Assembly (NCBI GenBank): GCA_030847615.1
Contig: JAUMIR010000004.1
Span: 105,228,001-105,292,000, forward strand
Source of the DNA: Gambelia wislizenii
Taxonomy: Eukaryota; Chordata; Lepidosauria; Squamata; Crotaphytidae
DNA length: 64,000 bases
Direction of reading: 5' to 3'
The notes below the pieces were generated by a model. The model was given only the letters and a program-made list of their open reading frames with translations, did not search any database and was not told where the DNA came from. Shown here one piece after another: positions 21,943-34,600 of the stretch (its first letter is position 1; each line of letters begins with the position of its first letter). The translations under genes were made by a program, and so were the position numbers.

Positions 21943-23180
21943 CTGTCAGGAAACAGGCATACAATGTATCTATTGATACTTAGACAAAACACAGTCTGTA
22001 ACCATTTACATTACATAACATTACATAATAATGCTAAAATTATTTATTCCTTGCAGGGCAGAAATAAGTAATATAATCAGCGCAGTGTATTCTAAAGCGA
22101 GGGGCAGTCTTTAATCACTGTAGTAACAATACCGTAGGTGTAATTCTGAGCACAGCAACTTCAAGAAAGAAACTTAACACAATTCTGTTTTTGTTGAGAG
22201 ATTACTTTCCATGGCCTAAATTCAGTTGTTAGTTGCAACTGAAAAAGGCCCATTGCATCAATGAGAATGTAGTAACTCAATGCTTATGCATACTTTTTGA
22301 GTCAATATGTCTACTCTAGTTACTGTCTTATAGGTTTCACGTTTTGTCGATAAGATGTATGCAAAGTGACAGAAAAAAAAAGTCTTATTTGGACAGAATG
22401 GGAAAATTGGTACACTCCTTTTAAAAAATTAATCCTGAAGTGGCATTAATAAGAGGTTTTCAGAAGACTTGCTAACACCAATAGGAGTCAAGCCAAGAAA
22501 CATGGTACAAAATAAATTCAGTGTTGGCTTGTTTGTTCCAGCAGGGTAGGGCCAAATTAACAATGTGGAGAAATGGAACAAACCCCACCCTCTTCCACCA
22601 CAGATCCTTTGATGAAAATTGCCCAGAGGCAGGCTATGTAATGTCCTCTGACAAAGCAGACCTTAGAAATTTATTCTTGAGAAGAATGAATGTAATGGCA
22701 GATTGAGCAGCTGTATGGCTATGTTCTGGGACTCAAAGCATCACCCCACCACTTCTTAGTAATGAATGGATTCTGTTTACCATTATATTCTTTCTTCTTA
22801 AGAGTAACTTTCCATGCTTTGCTTCCCAGCTGGATCCAAATAGCCTCTTGAAATCCTCTACCTTATTGGTAGAGAAAGATCGCATCACATTCCTGCAGAG
22901 GGAGGAAAACTTCACCAATAGTTTCTTGGAGATGAGGCTCTGCCTTAGAAGAGGTGATAGTAGAGCTTTCTCCCCCCCACCTTTTGTTTGTTTGTTTGTT
23001 GCTGTTGTTTTTGGCTGCTAAATGGTGGCAGCAGAAGCTATATTGCAGCCACTATATTTCTTCATCCACTATGATCTAGAGACCATGTGACATTCTGGAG
23101 AAAAAAAGAAAGGAAAACCCTAGACATTTTCTCTGAAAAATATCTTCTTGAAAAATTTGGATTCATTGTATGTTCTTCCT
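21943..23180. other. Intron 1 of C1orf87, no exon recognised
   Basis: I saw no repeat family or exon signals here. Confidence 0.35.
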
Positions 23181-23694
23181 GGACTTTATCAGACATAGTC
23201 TTTAAAACGTTCTTTTGCTGGCACAAGAAGCCCACATTTTTATGCTGGCAAAAGAACGCCCCCTCCCAACACACTCAGCTCCTTTCCCAGCAAAAGCCCC
23301 GTTCACTTCCTCGTTCGAAATCTCACATGATTGAATCGCACAGGAAATTCAAACTTTAAAACAAAAATAAACCAAAAAAAGTGAAGCAAAGCACATACAC
23401 ACATTTTAAAAGTCACAAGTATCCCAGAGAGAGTAATAAAAAGAATGAAACTTACCTGGATGTCCTGATCTGACTTGGAAGTGTTCACACCGGAGCGATC
23501 ATTGTCGGGGTGAGTATGTGATTTAAAAGCAATGCCAGTAAAAAAGTGGCAGGGGGATCTATTGACGGTTTAAGCCATACATTAAAAAGTACATGATTTT
23601 GCCTTTTTAAAACCACGAAAGGGCAATGTTTTCTGATCAGCGCACCCTTTTGTGGAATTCTTATGCTGCTGTATTATGCATGTCTGATAAAGTC
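23181..23694. mobile_element. GGACTTTATCAGAC-terminal DNA transposon, copy 1
   Basis: The ends are GGACTTTATCAGACATAG and, reversed, GACTTTATCAGACATGC. Inside is the shared pair 'gttcttttgctggcacaaga' and 'tatgctggcaaaagaac'. Related copies are at 25650-26198, 26979-27561 and 36573-37167. The target duplication is unclear for this copy. Confidence 0.75.
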
Positions 23695-24584
23695 TCCCCT
23701 TGGAACAGGAAGGGGGAATGGTAGAAAACTACTGAAAATATACTTCAATTTGATCAGGTCTTTATATGAAGCACCTGCCTCTCATGGCAACCTCATTGTA
23801 GAAGAAATGATAGTATTCAGCACCATTACTGGTTATAATAGCACTTCCCTATGCTGCATGACAAACATTTATTGAAGCTAAGATGAATTTCAAAAGTAAA
23901 TTATGGCATCACTGAATAGGAGGCATAGGAAAGAATAAATTAGAGATAGAAAGACTATTAAACAATATTTGGAAAATGGCTCAAAATTATGTTTCTCACA
24001 TGTCAGAAAACCCTGATGAGGAGAATCCCCAACGGGTGAAAATCTTTGCCACTTGGGATCTATTAATTCACACATAGTGGTTTTTTGTTTTTTTGTGTTT
24101 TTTTTGGCAGAAAACAGCATTTTCTGCACAGGAAACAGCACCCCACCCCCCGAAAAAGAACTTGTTTCCTGCACAGAAAATTCTGTTCACTGACCCCCCC
24201 TCCCAAAAAAAAAACATATGCAAAATTTGCACAGAGTAGACTCTGAACTGTGAAGAGTCTTTGAAAACTGTACAATCATTCAAGACTTTCTTACAGCAGG
24301 AAGAAAATTGCTAAAATTACTTGTTGCTCCCTTAAAGAGCAAAACTAACAAAGAATTACATCCTTAGGATTAATGTTCCATGAGACATAACAAACCACTT
24401 AGCCATGCCTTAAGTAGCTCTTTGGATTCTTGCTGTTATTCATCTCATTCCTTTCCATGCATAAAGCCATTCCATCCAATTAATCCATATGATACTTTAT
24501 CAATGCCTCTGGAATTTTGCTTTTGTACATCCTTTATCAGGTTGGTGGAAGAAGAAATAACATGATTTTGTTTGTTTGCTTGCT
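23695..24584. other. Intronic DNA, no exon recognised
   Basis: A T-rich and C-rich stretch lies at 24080-24215. Two overlapping open frames there come from homopolymer runs and show no family features. Confidence 0.35.
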
Positions 24585-24955
24585 TTTTTATTTATTGCTT
24601 GCATTTGTATGCCACCTTTTTCTCAGAATGAGACCCAAGGCAGCTCCCCCCCCAAATAATAAAAACAGTAAAACCAGATAAAATAGTATAAAGACATTTT
24701 AAAAACAGACACAAATTTTAAAAAGATAAATAAAAAGCACCCCTGCTTAGATGTTAAAAGCCTGCTTGAACAAAAACATCTTTGCCTGCCAGCAAAAGGA
24801 AAGCAAGGAGGGGGCCAGTCTAGCCTCCCAAGGAAGGGAGTTCCACAATGTGGGAGCAGTCCACATCAGCATTAGAATTTTCTCCCTAGTGTTTTTAACT
24901 GAGGTATTATTAGTGAGTCTAAAGTACAAAGATGCTTCAGATAGTCTACACATTT
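24585..24955 (-). mobile_element. L2-like LINE 3' end fragment
   Basis: The lower end has 'tttatttattgcttgcattt', the reversed TAAATAAA-type tail, followed by 'tgccacctttttctcagaat'. The upper half includes 'ccaaggaagggagttccaca', shared with other fragments in the window. Confidence 0.55.
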
Positions 24956-25649
24956 AAACAGAAGGGGTGGGAAAGTACTTTTATTGTCTAGTTAATCCCT
25001 AAAACTGGATGCACTGTCTATTGGTTTATGACAAATATTTCTGAAACCAGCTTTTATTATCCTTATGCCCAACCCGTAGTAGTATAAACAGACCTTGGAA
25101 ACACTACTTTTTTGCACTACAGCTCTAAGAAACCCAAAACTGCATCACCCTTAATGATGCTAGCAATGGGATTCTGGCATTTATAGTCCAAAAATATATA
25201 AAAATGATCTTTGTTGGCAGAAATAAGATTACAGTACTATATCCAGTTTATACAATACATGCCAATTAAGCTCATGGAAATACTTGCATTTGAGCAACAA
25301 GAAGAAAATCGCACACAAAAATTATTTGAGAAGATAACGTAAAGTTAGGTTTTAGACTGTAATAATGCAATGTGTAGCCAACGTCCTTGTTTCTACAAGT
25401 TCTACTGCAATGAAGAGGCCCTTCTTGCAAATTCATTAATTTTGGACTAAGGCATAAGGATATTGTTTAGAATGCTGCTCATTTTGTACCCTGCAAGGAA
25501 CCTGGGGGAAAAAAAAAGGGGGGGGGAATCTACTCTGGTTATCAGGATATTTTAAAAGGAGAGCTGCACAATCCAACATGCAGATAAACATGTTTAATCC
25601 CATTGATTTACATAAAAGTGAGTTGTATCACACTCTGAGTAGACATATA

Positions 25650-26198
25650 GGACTTTATCAGACCACTCCACATTAATGTTCTTTTGTTGGCATAAATTGC
25701 GGTATTTTTATGCTGACAAAAGAACCTCCCTACCAGACTTACCTTGAGCAGTATAAAAGGAGCTCCGTTTACTTCTGGGGTTGAGATTTCACCAACTCTC
25801 ACGAGAAGATGGTAGCACAGGAAATTTAAAAATTATAGCAAAAAAGCCACACATAACATAGATACAAACATAGAAAAACACTTTAAAAGTCCCAAGTAAA
25901 CGGGGCAGGGGGTCATATAAAGAGCGCCCCCTACCTGGCTGTTGCAGTCTCAACTGAAAGTGTTTGCCCATTGATGCTGCATTCACATGAGTACAATGGC
26001 ACGAGGATTCAAACGCCGGCAATGCTGGCAGAAAAGTGGGACAGGAGCTCTATTGACGGCTTGGCTCATCAATAAAAAAAAAAAATACGCCTCATTCCAT
26101 TACATGATCATGAAAGGACAGCATTGTCTGGTATGTGTGCCCTTTCATGATCATTAGGCATCCTTATGATGCCATATTTGCCTGGTCTGATAAAGTCC
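25650..26198. mobile_element. GGACTTTATCAGAC-terminal DNA transposon, copy 2
   Basis: 549 bp, with terminal GGACTTTATCAGACCA and its reverse complement. ATATA is present on both sides (25645-25649, 26199-26203), of which ATA may be the true duplication. Internal hairpins include 'tgatcatgaaagg' pairing with 'ccctttcatgatca' and 'gttcttttgttggcataaat' facing 'atgctgacaaaagaac'. Confidence 0.85.
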
Positions 26199-26327
26199 AT
26201 ATACAATTGCACTGCATATGTAGTTAGCCCTGTATGCGATCAGAGATTTTGAGTAGCTTTTAAACATCCCACTATTTCCTTAAAACTCCTGATTTATTTT
26301 TTTTTTACATTACAGGCCATTATTTAA

Positions 26328-26366
<39 letters not shown>
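26328..26366. repeat. (GT)n microsatellite
   Basis: About 19 GT dinucleotides. It accounts for the poly-(Cys-Val) open frames here. Confidence 0.97.
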
Positions 26367-26367
<1 letters not shown>

Positions 26368-26478
26368 CTCCACACTTACTGACATTTTGTATAGGATCTT
26401 TTATTTTTCAAACTTCCAAGAAATACAGAATCTTAGTAATGTATTTGAAAATATATTTATTCCTGAGATCATACTTAC

Positions 26479-26617
26479 CCATCTTTTTTTTCTACAAGGC
26501 ATCGGACATATTTGCTCCCAATGATCTTTGTGATAGTCTCATAATGTGCATTAAACCCATAAGGGATGTTCCTGGCTGAAGCCATTCTCAGAACTCTCTT
26601 TACAGAATGCCACTTCC
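26479..26617 (-). CDS. C1orf87: C1orf87 orthologue, first coding exon
   Basis: The acceptor 'gtgccttttgatattacag' precedes 32 bp of 5' untranslated sequence, then ATG at 26585-26583 with A at -3 and G at +4. The exon ends GATGG|gtaagt after 107 coding bases. It encodes MASARNIPYGFNAHYETITK then IIGSKYVRCLVEKKDG. The stretch KIIGSK....LVEK matches my memory of the start of mammalian C1orf87. The presence of an acceptor implies an upstream non-coding first exon, which I could not place. Splice phase fits exon 2 exactly. Confidence 0.83.
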
Positions 26618-26978
26618 CTGTAATATCAAAAGGCACAATTTTAGGGATTCCCTTCAAAATAATTTTCCATCTTTTTCCTTAAAAACAGAACTGAAAAATG
26701 GGCATCATGGCTCTCAGATATTGTAGGAAAGGGCCAGTCATGTTGTTGTTCTTAAACCCAGTGGCTACTAGTTTCTAGGAGTCTCCAAAGCAAAAGATCG
26801 ATCCCTGTCCCCAAAGAGCTTGCAGTTTAAGGGAATGGGGACTGCAGGGTCATACAGAGTCAATTGTAAGCAAATGAAGTTATAATATTTAGAGGTTTTT
26901 GGACCACATCTTTTATAATTCCCAGGCAGCATAACCAATCACCATCCTGGCTGGAGGATCTGGGTTTGTATCCTTATA

Positions 26979-27561
26979 GGACTTTATCAGATGCAGCAAA
27001 TACGGCATCATAATGACACCTAATGAATGTGAAAAGATGCCAATAGCACACAACATTGTGCTTTCGTGATTTTGTATGGTCAACAAGGCATTCTTTTTTA
27101 TTGACAAGCCAAGCTGTCAATAGATCAACCATTTTTTGGTGGTGGTGGGGTTTGCTGTGATTGCGAATGTGTGAAACTGGGTCCCGTTCTGCTGGTGTGA
27201 TTCCAGCATCAATGGACAGTCCCTGCCAGAACACTTCCAGGTGGGAACATGAAAACTAGCCATGGGACACTCTTTTTATGAACCTCTCCAGTTTACTTGG
27301 AAGTTTTAAAATGTGTTTCAGTGCTTGTGTGTTCGTTTTGTTTTTTAATTTAGCCGTTTTGTTTTGTTTTTACTTTCAAGCACACTCATGTCTTCTCGTG
27401 AGAACTGCCGAGATCAGATGCCCCAGCAAACATGGAAGCACTGAGCTCCTTTTTCATGTTATTTCAGTGATGTTTGATGAAAAGGGTTCTTTTGCCAGGG
27501 CACAAACAGTGTAATATATGGTGGCAAAAGAACGTTTTTAGAAGCTTGTCTGATAAAGTCC
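26979..27561. mobile_element. GGACTTTATCAGAC-terminal DNA transposon, copy 3
   Basis: 583 bp, inverted relative to copies 2 and 4. The ends are GGACTTTATCAGATGC and GCTTGTCTGATAAAGTCC. ATA flanks both sides (26976-26978, 27562-27564). It lies just upstream of C1orf87. Confidence 0.85.
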
Positions 27562-29520
27562 ATAGAACTGTGACTTTTTAAAGCAGCCATCCAAATAAGT
27601 GAGTTATCACCAACCTGTTTTTTAATCATCTGCAATGGACTATTTAAATTATAATTTCAGGTTCTGATGAGGCCCAACCAGGGGTTTAGCTACTGGGGAC
27701 ACAAAATAAAGCTATTGCTCTCCAAGTAAGAATTCTGTCCCCCAATGAAATTTTCCTTCATTCTCTACATTTCTACTATTGCAGTACTTTCAGACTTCAG
27801 TTGAACTTTTACAAATACATGTTGATAGCCTGCATTAGGAGATGTAGCTCCAATGACAAAGTTCTGTCATTATAATCATGTCTCCCTGCCACCCCAAAAC
27901 TCTACCTCTGAAGCCAGGCAGCCACCCCAGAAGGATTTCTGAGCCACAGGAAAGACATTGAGGTATGATGCATCCAGCCCTCTCCTGGCAGCATGACATG
28001 ATGCAACAAGCCACAGTGATGGGACCCTATAAGGTTCCCTGCTGCTGCTTGTCACATTGCACCTCACTGTAGGAGAGGGTTAGACAGAGCAGTGCTCACT
28101 GTCTCACTCTCCAGCACCTCAGAAATACTCCTTTAACTTCTTAACACCTTAAGTGCCAGAAAATCCTCAGCTGGTGACTGTCACTTGTATTTACAAGTTC
28201 ACTAGGGCAACCCCTAGTCATTTCTCTGACTGAGGCAGAGCAGCCAATTAATACCTCACCATACAAGTCAAGGTGCATAGTACCCAAACCCAGCCAAGTT
28301 ATTTTGACAGATGACACCAAAAGAACACACCTCCCCTCTTAACAGTAAAATATTTTCACTACCATCTCCACTACCACTATGCTGTCCTTTCATAACACCT
28401 GAAATCAGCAGCCAACATGGTTGCCTTAGTCTGTCTAATAGCAGACCTGGCCCTGAAGTTCACGCAGAGTTTAAGGATGTCAAGGACTGAGATCACCCAC
28501 CTCAGTCTTGTCCTCTGCGTAGCCTTGCCTTTCTTTAAATGTGAAGACTAAAGGTTTCCAGCTGCTGCTTCCAATTGCCACCACCCAAACAAGCCTGTTG
28601 ATTTTCAAATTCACTGTAGCCAGGATCCTGTTACTAAAGACACAGTTCTGTTGCTAGGCTGGGCAGAACATGTCACTCCACAATCAGTGCAGTGGGAGGG
28701 ATGTGTTAGCATGCAAACAAATCTAGTTGGCAGACTGTTTTCCTGGTTTGTACAACAGGAAATTCTCAGGGGTCAGGTGGATTTGCCTGCCCAAGGGATG
28801 GTAACCAAAATCAGCAGGATGAACAGACTGCAAACACTTAGAACAACACAGAAATAATTGAGCTAGTCCAAATATGTATAGGGAGTGCAGAGCACTTTAG
28901 AAGAATTTGGAAGGATTAAGAAGAGTTTAGGAGAGTTAAGTGATGGCGGGAGGGAATAAATTGAGAGCTCTCAGGGAGTTCAATAAAAGTTCACCAAAGT
29001 GACTTCAGCATCTCAGCCCATTATCTCAAAACACAATTTTAGAAGACCAACATAGATGGGTAAGGATGAAGGATTGGGCTATAGAGTAAAGTGTGTCTAC
29101 GTCTCTTTTATTGGGGAAAAAGAATTACCGGTATTTACTGCTTGGTAAATATATCATAATGGGTTAATGGTACTGAATTTGACAATGACAGGAGTGTTTC
29201 AAGTTTCATACTGGAAGGTAGGTTTGTGGTTTGCAGAAATTAGAAAGTACAGCATAGTGCAAAATGGTGCATTATAAGCTGAAACATCAACAAGTTCACT
29301 TCTAGAAAGATGATACTTTTAATGGATATGGTTATCAATGATGAGATGATTTGGCTATCAATGATTAGATTATTTTTTTTAAAAAAAATACAAACTTGAA
29401 TAAAAGAATATTTATATAAAAAATGGCTGGCAACCTGTTCCATATTTACAATGTTGTAAGCTGGACTTAGGACATTGTAATTTTTTTTAATTCCCCCCTC
29501 CCCCACAAAAAAAATCTGCC
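27562..29520. other. Intergenic DNA, no gene recognised
   Basis: A segment at 27886-27960 ('gaagccaggcagccacccca') resembles the repeat ends at 29522 and 37205. Otherwise I see no element or exon. Confidence 0.35.
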
Positions 29521-29521
29521 T

Positions 29522-29782
29522 TACCTCCAAAAATCTACCTTAGAAGCCAGGCACAGAGATTTCTGAAGTGCTAGGAAGGGGGGTTATGAGTGAAAAAGGG
29601 TCTAGCAGCCCTCTTCTAGCTGCAAGGCACTTTTCAACTGGTGGTTGCAAGACCCTGCTGACTATTGCAAACAGCAATAATGCCAGGAGAGGGTTGGACC
29701 CTTCTTCACTCACTGTCCTCCTTCCTGGAAATCCCTATGTTGTTGGAGCTGCCTGGCTTCTAAGATACGTTTTAGGGGTTAC
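29522..29782. repeat. Short foldback repeat
   Basis: The left end 'ctaccttagaagccaggca' pairs with the right end 'gcctggcttctaagatacg'. Related sequence occurs at 27886 and 37205. It is a possible short DNA transposon; the target duplication is not evident. Confidence 0.5.
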
Positions 29783-30706
29783 ATAGGAAGATGTGACAAC
29801 AGCAGAGCTCCTACCCCCACCCTCACATTTTATCCTCATGGTTCAGTGAGGTTGGTTAGGTTGGGAGAGAATGAATGGCCCAAGGTAACCTGCTGATTTC
29901 CATGACTGAGTTTGAATTTCTCCTAGTATGATGATAATTAATTGTTACACCACATTAAGTCTCAGCACATTACCACAAGGACTGAAGTGCACAGGTACCT
30001 TCAATTTTTGCACCTACCCCATTCATTTCAAAACTGGCAGAACTTGCCTTTGAAGAATTCCTTGGAATGGCAATGTTGGGTCAGTGCTTAACCATCTAGA
30101 TCAAAGAAAAGAAACCTTGCAAGCAGTGTTATTTCACGGAGACTCTTAGGTAGCTCATCCAAATGAAGTGACTAACACAACAACAATTAGACTGTGCATC
30201 GCCAAAAAATGTTAAAATCAAGATATGACCCTTACATTGTTAATCTGCTAAAGAGACAAATGCAAATATCAGACAGAGGCAAACACAATTCTGGACTGAA
30301 CCATAGCATTCAGTTCAAGGGAAGTAATTATGCCAATCTATTTTGCTTTAGTTATGCCCTCCCTGGCCAGTTATGGATACCATAGTTTAAGAAGGACATT
30401 GATAAGTAGTAAAAGTTATATAAACCAAGCTCTATGAAGAACATTTGCAGGACATGGGGGTGTTTATCCATGCCCTGGAGAAGAGAAGATGGACAGGTGA
30501 TATGATAGCTATCTGTAAATATCTGATGGGCTATCCTGTAGAAGATGGAGCAAGCTTCCTGTCTGCTGTTCCAGAGGACAGGACCTGAATCAATGGGCTC
30601 AAAGGAGAAGAAGGGAGATTCTGATTAAACATTAGGGAAAACATCCTGATGGATGTTGCATAGGATCCCATACCAGGACAAAGGAGGGATAGAAATTAAA
30701 TGAATA

Positions 30707-31051
30707 CAGGTTGAGTCTCCTTTATCCAGAATTCCTAAATCTGAAATACTGTATTCCAAAATTCAAAATTGTCCACATTTGTGACTGAGATAATGATAGC
30801 TTTGCTTTATCATGGTTCAATGTATACAAACTTTTGTTTCATGCACAGGATTATTAAAAATATTGTGTATAAAATTAACTCCAGGCTATGTGTAGAAGGT
30901 GTATATGAAACATAAATGAATTTCATGCTTAGACTTGGGTCTCATCTCCAAGCTATCTCATTATATATATGGAAGTATTCAAAAATGCATAACATTCCAA
31001 AATCCAAAATACCTCTGCTCCCAAGCATTTTGATAAGAAAGACTCAGTTTG
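30707..31051 (-). mobile_element. pogo/Tigger-like short element
   Basis: The termini are CAGGTTGAGTCTCCTTTATC and, reversed, CAAACTGAGTCTTTCTTATC, flanked by TA (30705-30706, 31052-31053). The internal sequence read on the minus strand ('gaaattcatttatgtttcat', 'tgaaacaaaagtttgtatac') resembles, from memory, a mammalian Tigger-family element. It is non-autonomous here (345 bp). Confidence 0.72.
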
Positions 31052-31093
31052 TAAATATTAGTGCATAAATTAATGCTTAACAATATGATAGAT

Positions 31094-31455
31094 CAGTTGT
31101 TCTTAACCTGTGGCCCATGGACCCCCCCCCCAGGGGGCCACAATGTCCTCATGGGGGTCTGTGAAGGCTTGAAGGCTGCTCAGCCCATGTGACATGAGCC
31201 AAGGCAAAGGCTGACTGGCTTGGCCTGCACATTGCTCTTCAATTCACTCCAGCCACAAAGTTGAAGGAAGAAGCAGGAGAAAAGTCTTCCCTACCCTCCG
31301 GTGCCTCTGAGAGAAGGGTTAATGGATGGTGTAAATGTATTATTATCAGGAATTGTTGTTGTTGTTGTTTTAAATATTGAGTAAAGTCTTGGGGATCCAT
31401 GGCAACAAAAGTATTTAAAAGAGGTCCCTTGTAAAGAAAAGGTTAAGAGCCACTG
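31094..31455 (+). mobile_element. hAT-like non-autonomous element, copy 1
   Basis: It starts CAGTTGTTCTTAACC and ends GGTTAAGAGCCACTG, the terminal type of hAT (Charlie-like) elements. It is colinear with the copy at 47105-47474. An 8-bp duplication is not clear in this copy. Confidence 0.78.
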
Positions 31456-31615
31456 ATTAGTTAAGAAAGTGTTGGACTTTTTTTTTTTTTTTGCTGTGGT
31501 GTTTGAAACAGAGGCTAGATGGCCACCCCCAGGAGTGCTTTAGTGGTGGATTCCTGCACTGCAGGTGGGTTGAACTAGTTGGTCCTTGGGATCTCTTCCA
31601 ACTCTGTGGTTCCAT

Positions 31616-34600
31616 GAAATGTAAACCCGAGAACATCAAATGTAAAGACTGGATTTTGCAATGGACAAATTGTCATCCCTGCAGGCTACCAACCCCAACC
31701 CCCTGCTTTTATCTGAACTGCAGCAGAAAACAGGGGGTCTGCCCTTGGTGCTTTGTTCCCCAGTAATTTGCATGGTTATATTAGCAGCCAACCACCATCT
31801 TTAGAGAACTTGGCAATCTTGCCTGGTGGCACGTCAGGGAGAATAAGAACTTTCATATCATCACAGCATGGATTTTCCTTCTCTGAAACTACTGTGCAAT
31901 CTGTAATTTTTAACCTCATGAGTTTGAGATTGTACCTTAGCATTTGTGAGAAACAGATGGCTCCTGCAAGCTGCCAACCTGTTGTTGAAAAAGACTCTTT
32001 CAAGAATTGTTTTCTACCCATAGTCGCTTAGCATAATTAACCTTTCATGTGATTTAATAAACAGGAGCAAACTTTTGTCATATTATATTAATAAAGAGAG
32101 CCACTTAAGGACACAAAAATTTTTTAAAAATCCAGAGAATGCTATCATTTCATTATATTTTTTCTAATAACTTTTTTAAAAGTTCAATGTACAGGTCACC
32201 TAATTAATATTGCCAATAGCTCCAGCTCTAATGGCTGTACACAGGAAAATGCTTTTGGTTAACAGAGAACATTATCCCCCATAAGAATAAATCAGAGGAG
32301 TTTCAAAATAACGGTAGAAATTATGATGGCTTAATTAACAGGCTTCTAAGGCTTCTGTGCCACGGGCATATTCATACCACAAAATGCTATGTTGTGGAAA
32401 GAGAACAGAAAGCAACACTACAGAATCCTAGATCTGGGGTGTGGAAGTATAGCCACATAAAATACTGTGTCTATAAGTATATTACTCTATATAGGAAGAA
32501 GCAGTATCATCCCTGATGTAGTGGTATGCAGAATAACTTGGAGGGCACATTTTGTTTCAATGTGGCTACTGGCTATCATTGATACTAGCCATTATGCAGA
32601 ACAATGAATATGCTTATTAAACAATGGGTACCTCCCCCACCTATCTAATATTCAGTGTATGGGACAGCAGTGCTACTGAGTATCCATCAATGAACAATAA
32701 GTCAGACTTTCAGAGCATGTTAAAGAGCAATAATATTCACGGAGGACAGCCCGTCCTGCATGAATCTCCACTTCCCTTGTCCTACCAAGTTTTATTCTGG
32801 CCAGGGTGGAAAATGTAGGTAAGTTTCCCCCTTGTTTCCCCCTCCCTTTTAATTATCTCATCTCCTTATGATTAAAGCCAGTAGGTGTGTAGTCATCTCT
32901 CCAGTTTTGCATGTGTATTGGGAAAACCAAAAGAGTTTAGATCTTGTGGATTCAAATCTTTTCACAAACTTCTCCCAATATGTTTCTAGCTTTGTTGCGG
33001 GTAGTTCCATACTTTTGATAAAACTGGGCCCATAGAAATTTCTATTGGTATACCAGAAGGTCTTTCAGTGATATAACTTCCTTCTGGAAATTTGACTCTC
33101 CACCCACATTTAAACCTCTATCAACAGCCTCTCTCCCAGCTAGTTTTAAGAATGAGATCTTAATGACAGTATATGGTTTTTGCTGTAAGCCATTCTTTAT
33201 TTCATTACATTATTTCTCTAATAAGCAATAATTTGTGTTTTTCCTCATATTATTACTTATATGCATATTGTCTGTTTTAATATTACTGGGTGTCTACATT
33301 CAGATATAGTTGTAATTATATTAAAATATGAACTCTTAAATAGATAAAATAGATTGAAGGGTGAAAAAAAAACAACAACCTTCAAGTCCCCTGGTAGCAA
33401 TGTGAGGGCTGTCAGGGGAGCAAGTTACATTTTAAGATCCTTCCTGCCATTACAATTTTTATGCTTCATATAGTTCTGAGTGATAGTAATAGAGCCTTGT
33501 AGTATTTTGACCTTTTCAATATTCGGAAACTTTACTGACTGGTCATTTCTGTGTGGAAAAAGAATATACATATATCAAGATGACAGGCACTGTTGATAGA
33601 TGTTAAGTGCAAGGTATTATTATTCTTTTATGATTTCATTAATGAAAGGCAAGGAAAGAAGCCCAAGAAGACTTCCATTCAGTGAGTGGTGGTGGGGAAA
33701 CAATAAAAGTGAATGAAAGGTAGCAAAGGAGATTAAAACATAACAGCCCAAATTTGTTGGGTAGAGTTTTTGCTCAGGGCTGTTACACCAAGATCATTCT
33801 GCCAAATTGAATCTGTGAAGGAATATAAATGCTTAGTTTCATGAATGTAAGTCAAAAATGAATTCCCATCCCAAGACACATTTGAAATACTTCATTTTAA
33901 TAATGCATGTTTCTTATGAGTATCACCCATTAGTGTGATTATGAATATTGGATATTAATGACTCATTTCTAGTACTGATGAATTTAGAAGCCCACATGTC
34001 CAATGTATGCCATCTTTGTGGTATTGTTGCCACTGGGAACAAGTAAAGAACTTTCAAAAGGTTGACCTGGTCTTGAAGTCATAAAGTATTTTGTTAGATG
34101 CACAATATGATATACAAAAACCTGGTCTTGAAGGATCCTTAAAGGATTAGAAAAATAGATGGCAGTTGTCCATCAACAACTATTTGCTACAGTGGCTAAA
34201 TGGAACCTTCCTGGTTGGAAGAAATATTCCGCTAAATAACAGAAGGAGAATGTCACCTTCATACATTATCTGTAATCTTTCCAGAAACCCTTGGATGACC
34301 ACCACAGGAACAGAATGCTGAGGTAGATGAACCATTGGTATGATCCAACAGTTCTTCTGTTCTCATGGGAATCAACCATAGTGGAGTGCATGTAAGGCAG
34401 GTGTTATTTCAGTATAAATAGGAGTTTCAGTATTGTGGTCAAGATCCTGCATCACATGGGTGGATCATAAAGTTCCACCAGGCATAGTTACATCTCCTCT
34501 CCCCAAACGTGTGGATGCTCCATCCCCATATTTCTGTGGCTAGGGGAGGATGCGGGGGGGGGGACGACAAGTGACAGCCACCCAGCTCCATTCTTGATAA

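Larger units (their letters stand above)
30295..31615 (+). mobile_element. CR1 LINE copy E, degraded, with two nested DNA elements
   Basis: 30300-30680 resembles the CR1 RT C-terminal region ('agaagatggacaggtgatat', 'gaagatggagcaagcttcct'). 31495-31615 is the CR1 3' end ('aacagaggctagatggccac', 'gatctcttccaactctgtgg'). The middle is displaced by a Tigger-like element and an hAT-like element plus about 70 bp of other DNA. Confidence 0.7.

Noticed and set aside
26330..26579. Cys-Val repeat frames
   Set aside because: Translation of a (GT)n microsatellite.
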